From contig CALLHY010000050.1 in the NCBI GenBank assembly GCA_938009275.1, forward strand, positions 1 to 28,172: a DNA stretch of 28,172 nt, written 5' to 3'. Under the pieces are notes generated by a model. The model saw only the letters and a program-made list of their open reading frames with translations, ran no database searches and had not been told where the DNA came from. The position numbers and the translations under genes were made by a program. Origin of the DNA: an uncultured bacterium. Its GTDB lineage: Bacteria > Cloacimonadota > Cloacimonadia > Cloacimonadales > Cloacimonadaceae. Shown in pieces: positions 24,160 through 28,172 of this stretch (its first letter is position 1; each line of letters opens with the position of its first letter).

Positions 24160-24239
24160 GATTAACGGGTTAATTGGTTAACAGGTTAGCAGGTTAGCAG
24201 GTTAAGAGGTTAACAGGTTAGCAAGTTAACAGGTTAACA
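24160..24239. repeat. Period-8 tandem array, GGTTAGCA / GGTTAACA type
   Basis: Ten octamers in one register: GATTAACG, GGTTAATT, GGTTAACA, GGTTAGCA, GGTTAGCA, GGTTAAGA, GGTTAACA, GGTTAGCA, AGTTAACA, GGTTAACA. The array joins the left side of the structured repeat element. In the right-hand copies the matching place (minus strand) reads AACAGGTTAGTGGG, so the array looks like a local expansion of the element's own end. Confidence 0.9.
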
Positions 24240-24252
24240 GGGAGTATTATAA

Positions 24253-24343
24253 AAGCTCTGCAAGAGCGGCAGATAATAGCCTGAGGCGCAAGCCTCAGGA
24301 ACAGGGCACCCACCAATACCAAGCCCCTTGTGGGCGACACAAT
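24253..24343 (+). repeat. Structured repeat element, copy A (inverted relative to the right-hand copies)
   Basis: This 91-base core matches the complement of 27840-27930 and 28046-28136 at 86 of 91 positions without gaps. It holds a 5-bp hairpin (GCTCT-GCA-AGAGC, 24255-24267), a perfect 8-bp hairpin CCTGAGGC-GCAA-GCCTCAGG (24280-24299) and a GCCC/GGGC hairpin near the right end. Read on the plus strand the main loop is GCAA, a GNRA tetraloop. Similarity fades but continues on both sides (AAGAGAGATT-type ends at about 24154-24163 and 24371-24380), so the whole unit is about 220 bases. No coding frame is credible. Confidence 0.9.
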
Positions 24344-24540
24344 TGTTTATTTAACCAAGAGGGAATGAGTAAGAAGAGATTATCGCGTGTATTGCCTGGT
24401 GCCTCATTCGTTTACTTAGACGCGGGAATCCGGTCTTTTACCCCTAATAACACAAATCACCTCCCGCATAAACACAATATCGCCCCCGCACCTCAGGGCT
24501 ACTCGACTCCTGACTTAACGAAAATAAAACTATAAATATC

Positions 24541-24569
24541 TTGACATAACATATGGGTAGATAAAAGGT
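24541..24569 (+). promoter_or_regulatory. Promoter-like sequence upstream of the secreted repeat protein
   Basis: A perfect TTGACA (24541-24546) is followed by an AT-rich stretch with weak -10 candidates (TAAAAG, spacing 15). It lies 56 bases before the start codon and right of the repeat element, so the gene has a possible promoter of its own. Confidence 0.35.
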
Positions 24570-24602
24570 GAATATATCTCAATTACGAGTAAGGGAGACA
24601 GT

Positions 24603-27521
24603 ATGAAACAGATAGTGATTTGTGTAGTATTTCTCCTGGTCACCTGTTTGGCGTGGAGCCAAGCAATGTGGCTGGAAGATTCTGTGGTAAGAGAAGGTCA
24701 GGATTTGCATGGTTACGGCAAACCGATTCGTGATGCTAGTGGCAACGTTCTAAGTACCTGGGTTAAAAGCAGCGGTGATAAACATGGGCTATATGCTGCA
24801 TTGAGGCAACCCGATGGCACTCCCCTGTGGGATAATCCCCTCCTGATAATAGAATGCAACGCACCCATAAAAGATATATACCTGCTGTTTACAACGGATA
24901 ATAGCTTCATAATCAGTTGGTTAGAATCGAATTCAAATCTGGGACAGCAGGTGATGATGCAAAAGATAAGTTCCTCCGGAGTGCCGCTTTGGGGCTCTGG
25001 CGTTAACATTGTCTCGGATAGATACCAGACTTCTTATAGCTACAAAACTGCAGCAAATAGCATCGGTGGAGCTTATGTGTTTTATCATGAAGATGGTGAA
25101 AATCAGCTTTTCGGACGTTGTTATAACGCTTCCGGCACTGAAACATGGGGTGCTGATGCACCTGAGATAATTACTCCCAATGGTCTTCTACTAAGCGAAG
25201 TTGCTTCAGTCACTGAATACGGTGTGGCAGTACAATATAAGTGCAATTCCAACAGCACCAACTATGTAGAGCGTTACGCAGATTACGGTTACCGCAATTG
25301 GCAACAGGCCTATCCTTTTGAGCCTGGCGAAGGTGCTGACTCGCACAGGATATTTGTAACTGCGGATCACAAGATATTCGATGTAGCTAAAAGGATAGAC
25401 GATAACCAAAGCCTGATTATAAGGGTTTGGGGCTCTGATGGAACACAGCTTATTACACCTTACGAATTGGTTTTGGCTGAGACAGCCGCTACTAATCTGA
25501 AATACGACATTTGTCTTGATGGACAATCTCTACAGGTACTATTTCAAAAAACTGTTGGAGCTCAAAATGAACTTCGTTACTACAATGTCAGCAGCATGGT
25601 AAATCAAGTATATCCCCCCGGAGGTTTGCTACTGGGAACCCACAATGGTTCGGTACGAAACCTGAAAATCAGCACAGATAACACCATGAAGGTTTATTGT
25701 GCCTGGTTAGAAGAAAACTCAAATGCGGAAGTATTGAAAGTAAATATGGTTAATAACGATTTACAGGCTGCCTGGGGTGCCAATGGTATCAGCCTGTGTA
25801 GCAATCCCAACGGTATCGGCAATTACAGCATTGTTGCTTCCAACACTATGCTTAGTGCGCAGTTTGAAACCACAGACAACACTCACAAAAAGCTAAACCA
25901 GCAAGTGGTGAATGCCAATGGCACCCTGGTTTTTGCAGCGGGTGGGCAAACCCTTACCTCTGCATTGGTCGGGTCGGCTATGCATGTAGCAACGCATAAG
26001 CTGGGGGATAGAGTGCTGATTCTGTATCGTAACATAAATGCCATAGGACAGACAGGCTTGTTTTACCAGATAATAAGTTCGGCAGGTTATCCAATTTTGG
26101 CACAACCACATCAGTTAGGGAGCTACGCCACACCAACCAATTACGTTAGTTCATGCGAGATAGATAATAACAGAGTTGCGGTAGTATTCAAGCAGGATGC
26201 TTACTACTTCCAGATTCTGCACTACAATGGTGATCACGGTTTGTTAGAACCGGGAGTACATATTACCAGTACCATAACCGATGGATTTGAACTGAGCTTT
26301 TATAATGGTGATATATATTTCGGCTGGATGGAAAACTCCTCTGCCGGCTACAAAAAACTGATGGGACAACGCTTTAGCAACTGGCAAATGCAGTGGGGAA
26401 ATGAAGGCAAAGTATTGGTGGACAACATCCCTGCCCTCAGAAGCTACATAACTGCAAGCAAAGGGCTTTACTTCACCTGGATAGGGCGTAGCGGAGCTGA
26501 AACAGCCAATAGTATTCAATGTCTGTTGGTGGATACCAATGGCGATCCTGCACCTGGCTGGAATGCCAGTGGTGAGGTGGTCTTCTCAACTCCCAATGAT
26601 GATGACAACCGTCCCTTTTATGCACAACTGCAAGGAACGGACATCATTTTTGTGTTAGGTGGATATGCTCCTTCCAGCATCCTTGCGGTAAAGGTTACAG
26701 CCCAGGGGGATATACCTTGGGGGCTAAGCGGTCTTCAACTGGCAGATAATAGTGTTACCTATTTAGGATGTAAATCAAGAGAAGATGGATTTGGCATTCT
26801 GATGAGTGAAAATGTGGATAACAGCATCAAGCTAGTGTATCAAAGAGTGGATACAAACGGGAATCTTGCCTTCGCGAATTCAGGTCGGATTATTCACACA
26901 GTTCCAAGCCAAGAATTCTTGCGTAGCGTAACCTTGGCGGAATATACGAACGGGGGGGCTGTGGCAATATGGGAACAGGCAAGCGACACAGAATCTGACA
27001 AACTGCTCTACAGCACCATTAATACGTCTGGCTTGCCAGTGGAAAGCAGTGCCCAACTTATAAGTTCGAAACCTGGATTCCAGATGCATCCAGCTTCCGT
27101 TAGCATGGAGAATGAAGCAATCGTTGTGTGGCGAAGCGACAATAACTACGGCCTCGAAGATTTTCAAGAATCTTTTGGCGGACTTCTAGCCCAAAAACTG
27201 AATGGTATGATTGCCAGCAATCCAGAAGAGCCGCAGCTTGTGGAAGGTGTTCTTTTTATTAAATCTTTGTATCCCAATCCATTTTCAGAGTCTTTTACCC
27301 TCAATTGGCAGCAGAAAAACGACAACCCTGTTGTGATAAGTATTTACAATCTAAAGGGTCAGCTTGTTGCAAGCTTGCCAAGCTATTACAAAGCACAAGG
27401 TGAGTATTCCACAAACTGGAATGGAGCAGATTCTAGCGGGAAAAAGGTTGGTAAAGGCATCTATTTTGTTAAGGTGCAAAGTGGTAAAAGTATCCTGATT
27501 AAGCGTGTTGTTAAACTATAG
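24603..27521 (+). CDS. Large secreted protein with W-G repeat units and C-terminal sorting domain
   Basis: A 972-residue exported protein with signal peptide 1-19 (CLAWS then Q). The body shows a recurring unit in which a strand and a turn of type xxSGxPLWG are followed by xxGxxLV: examples at about 124-137 (SSGVPLWGSGVNIV), 177-190, 385-398 (DLQAAWGANGISL), 593-606 (NWQMQWGNEGKVLV), 646-661 and 700-714 (QGDIPWGLSGLQL), with Trp lost in others (749-764). This looks like a beta-propeller or similar beta-rich surface fold. The last ~85 residues (YPNPFSESF, YNLKGQLVASL, KGIYFVKV, ending KRVVKL) are the Por-type sorting domain. AAGGGAG at 24591-24597 supports the start. No enzymatic motif is visible; adhesion or binding is a guess. 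It stands alone between copies of the structured repeat. Confidence 0.8.
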   Translation: MKQIVICVVFLLVTCLAWSQAMWLEDSVVREGQDLHGYGKPIRDASGNVLSTWVKSSGDKHGLYAALRQPDGTPLWDNPLLIIECNAPIKDIYLLFTTDNSFIISWLESNSNLGQQVMMQKISSSGVPLWGSGVNIVSDRYQTSYSYKTAANSIGGAYVFYHEDGENQLFGRCYNASGTETWGADAPEIITPNGLLLSEVASVTEYGVAVQYKCNSNSTNYVERYADYGYRNWQQAYPFEPGEGADSHRIFVTADHKIFDVAKRIDDNQSLIIRVWGSDGTQLITPYELVLAETAATNLKYDICLDGQSLQVLFQKTVGAQNELRYYNVSSMVNQVYPPGGLLLGTHNGSVRNLKISTDNTMKVYCAWLEENSNAEVLKVNMVNNDLQAAWGANGISLCSNPNGIGNYSIVASNTMLSAQFETTDNTHKKLNQQVVNANGTLVFAAGGQTLTSALVGSAMHVATHKLGDRVLILYRNINAIGQTGLFYQIISSAGYPILAQPHQLGSYATPTNYVSSCEIDNNRVAVVFKQDAYYFQILHYNGDHGLLEPGVHITSTITDGFELSFYNGDIYFGWMENSSAGYKKLMGQRFSNWQMQWGNEGKVLVDNIPALRSYITASKGLYFTWIGRSGAETANSIQCLLVDTNGDPAPGWNASGEVVFSTPNDDDNRPFYAQLQGTDIIFVLGGYAPSSILAVKVTAQGDIPWGLSGLQLADNSVTYLGCKSREDGFGILMSENVDNSIKLVYQRVDTNGNLAFANSGRIIHTVPSQEFLRSVTLAEYTNGGAVAIWEQASDTESDKLLYSTINTSGLPVESSAQLISSKPGFQMHPASVSMENEAIVVWRSDNNYGLEDFQESFGGLLAQKLNGMIASNPEEPQLVEGVLFIKSLYPNPFSESFTLNWQQKNDNPVVISIYNLKGQLVASLPSYYKAQGEYSTNWNGADSSGKKVGKGIYFVKVQSGKSILIKRVVKL

Positions 27522-27800
27522 GAAGCTAATCCTGCGACCTGCCCTTAATGAAGCAAGGGTTACTGCTTGGCAAGTAACGCTAAGAGGTAATTTGTGTGTT
27601 TTCTTGGAATGATCTCGCCCGGTGGATATTGTTCTGTTGCTGTGTTTTATATGCCTTTCATTGAGTTCCACTTCCTCTGAAGTTTTTCCTCTGTGGTAAA
27701 ACACAAGGATGTCCGCTCCTGCCTCTATGTTTAGGCAAGATTCGTTTGTTATCATCGCTGTATTAAACCATTCTGGTTACTTATCCCTTACATATCAGAT
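27522..27800. other. Intergenic region between the secreted protein and the tandem repeat
   Basis: Holds a weak inverted repeat GTTACT/AGTAAC (27559-27578) and a 79-codon frame on the minus strand (27516-27755) that has no ribosome site, runs into the end of the preceding gene and matches no family I know. I see no terminator with a T-run for the secreted protein gene. Confidence 0.5.
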
Positions 27801-28006
27801 AATCTCTCTTCTCCTCTTTAGCTCTTTGTAAAATATAATATTGTGTCGCCCCCAAGGGGCTTGGTATTGGTGGGGGCCTTGTACCTGAGGCTTACGCCTC
27901 AGGCTATTATCTGCCGCTCTTGCAGAGCTTAAATGTCTCTCTTGCAAAGATTAGAAGTTCATCTTGCAGAGCTTTGATGCATCACCCATTTACCCACTAA
28001 CCTGTT
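27801..28006 (-). repeat. Structured repeat element, copy B (first 206-base tandem unit)
   Basis: The unit of 206 bases begins AATCTCTCTTCTCC and is repeated directly at 28007. Its core (27840-27930) is the complement of copy A. It holds the perfect hairpin CCTGAGGC-TTAC-GCCTCAGG (27885-27904), whose loop on the minus strand is GTAA, again a GNRA tetraloop, and a GCCCC/GGGGC hairpin at 27848-27860. Its right part has three 22-base sub-repeats starting with (C/A)TCTTGCA at 27917, 27939 and 27961. A 64-codon minus-strand frame here is a shadow of the repeat. Confidence 0.92.
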
Positions 28007-28172
28007 AATCTCTCTTCTCCTCTTAAGCTCTTTGTAAAATATAATATTGTGTCGCCCCCAAGGGGCTTGGTATTGGTGGGGGCCTTGTACCTGAGGCTTA
28101 CGCCTCAGGCTATTATCTGCCGCTCTTGCAGAGCTTAAATGTCTCTCTTGCAAAGATTAGAAGTTCATCTTG
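28007..28172 (-). repeat. Structured repeat element, copy C (second tandem unit, cut by window end)
   Basis: The visible 166 bases match copy B at every position but one (TTTAGCT in B, TTAAGCT in C). Near identity means recent duplication or active homogenisation. The array may continue beyond the window. Confidence 0.95.

Noticed and set aside
27516..27755. 79-codon minus-strand frame after the secreted protein
   Set aside because: No ribosome site, no family, and it ends inside the preceding gene; kept only as a note in the intergenic entry.
27801..28172. CRISPR array
   Set aside because: The repeat period is 206 bases with nearly identical content throughout; there are no unique spacers and no cas genes.

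Overview
The window looks like chromosomal DNA around the replication origin of an anaerobic, diderm bacterium. The evidence is a dnaA gene with DnaA-box clusters on both sides, lipoproteins and SurA-type periplasmic chaperones (outer membrane), and pyruvate:ferredoxin oxidoreductase plus a radical SAM enzyme (anaerobic metabolism). Three secreted proteins end in the same C-terminal module (YPNP followed by YNLKGQ and a final beta-rich stretch), which resembles Por/type IX sorting (FlgD-like) domains of the FCB superphylum. I infer Candidatus Cloacimonadota or a close relative; this rests on protein style and gene content, not on a database match.

Layout. 1-1316: 3' part of a secreted beta-helix protein. 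1317-2780: intergenic DNA with a period-8 array, one small membrane protein, and DnaA boxes. 2781-4112: dnaA. 4113-4460: putative oriC with about nine DnaA boxes, ending in a DnaA-trio-like unwinding element. 4461-11688: a tight run of nine co-directional genes (lipoprotein, PrsA-like lipoprotein, SurA-like chaperone, pgpA, yajC, def, fmt, DUF116 protein, HtrA-like protease) joining envelope biogenesis to translation initiation and protein maturation. 11784-15521: a large secreted metallophosphoesterase and a radical SAM/SPASM protein. 15519-18238 (minus): the tldD-tldE protease pair with its own terminator. 18290-20264: two divergent regulators (winged-helix and AraC/GyrI-like) around a 571-base spacer full of palindromes, including a perfect 31-bp-arm hairpin. 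20463-24036: pyruvate:ferredoxin oxidoreductase with promoter-like and terminator signals. 24160-28172: a secreted repeat protein flanked by copies of a structured repeat element, inverted on the left and tandem (206-bp unit) on the right.

The least explained part is that repeat family. Its 91-bp core occurs three times in the window, keeps a perfect 8-bp hairpin whose loop is a GNRA tetraloop on one strand in every copy (GCAA or GUAA), and carries an octamer array in one copy and 22-bp sub-repeats in the others. Other items worth attention are the oriC/DnaA-trio, the long hairpin upstream of the AraC gene, and the domain make-up of the metallophosphoesterase. I found no tRNA, rRNA, CRISPR array, transposase or phage gene.
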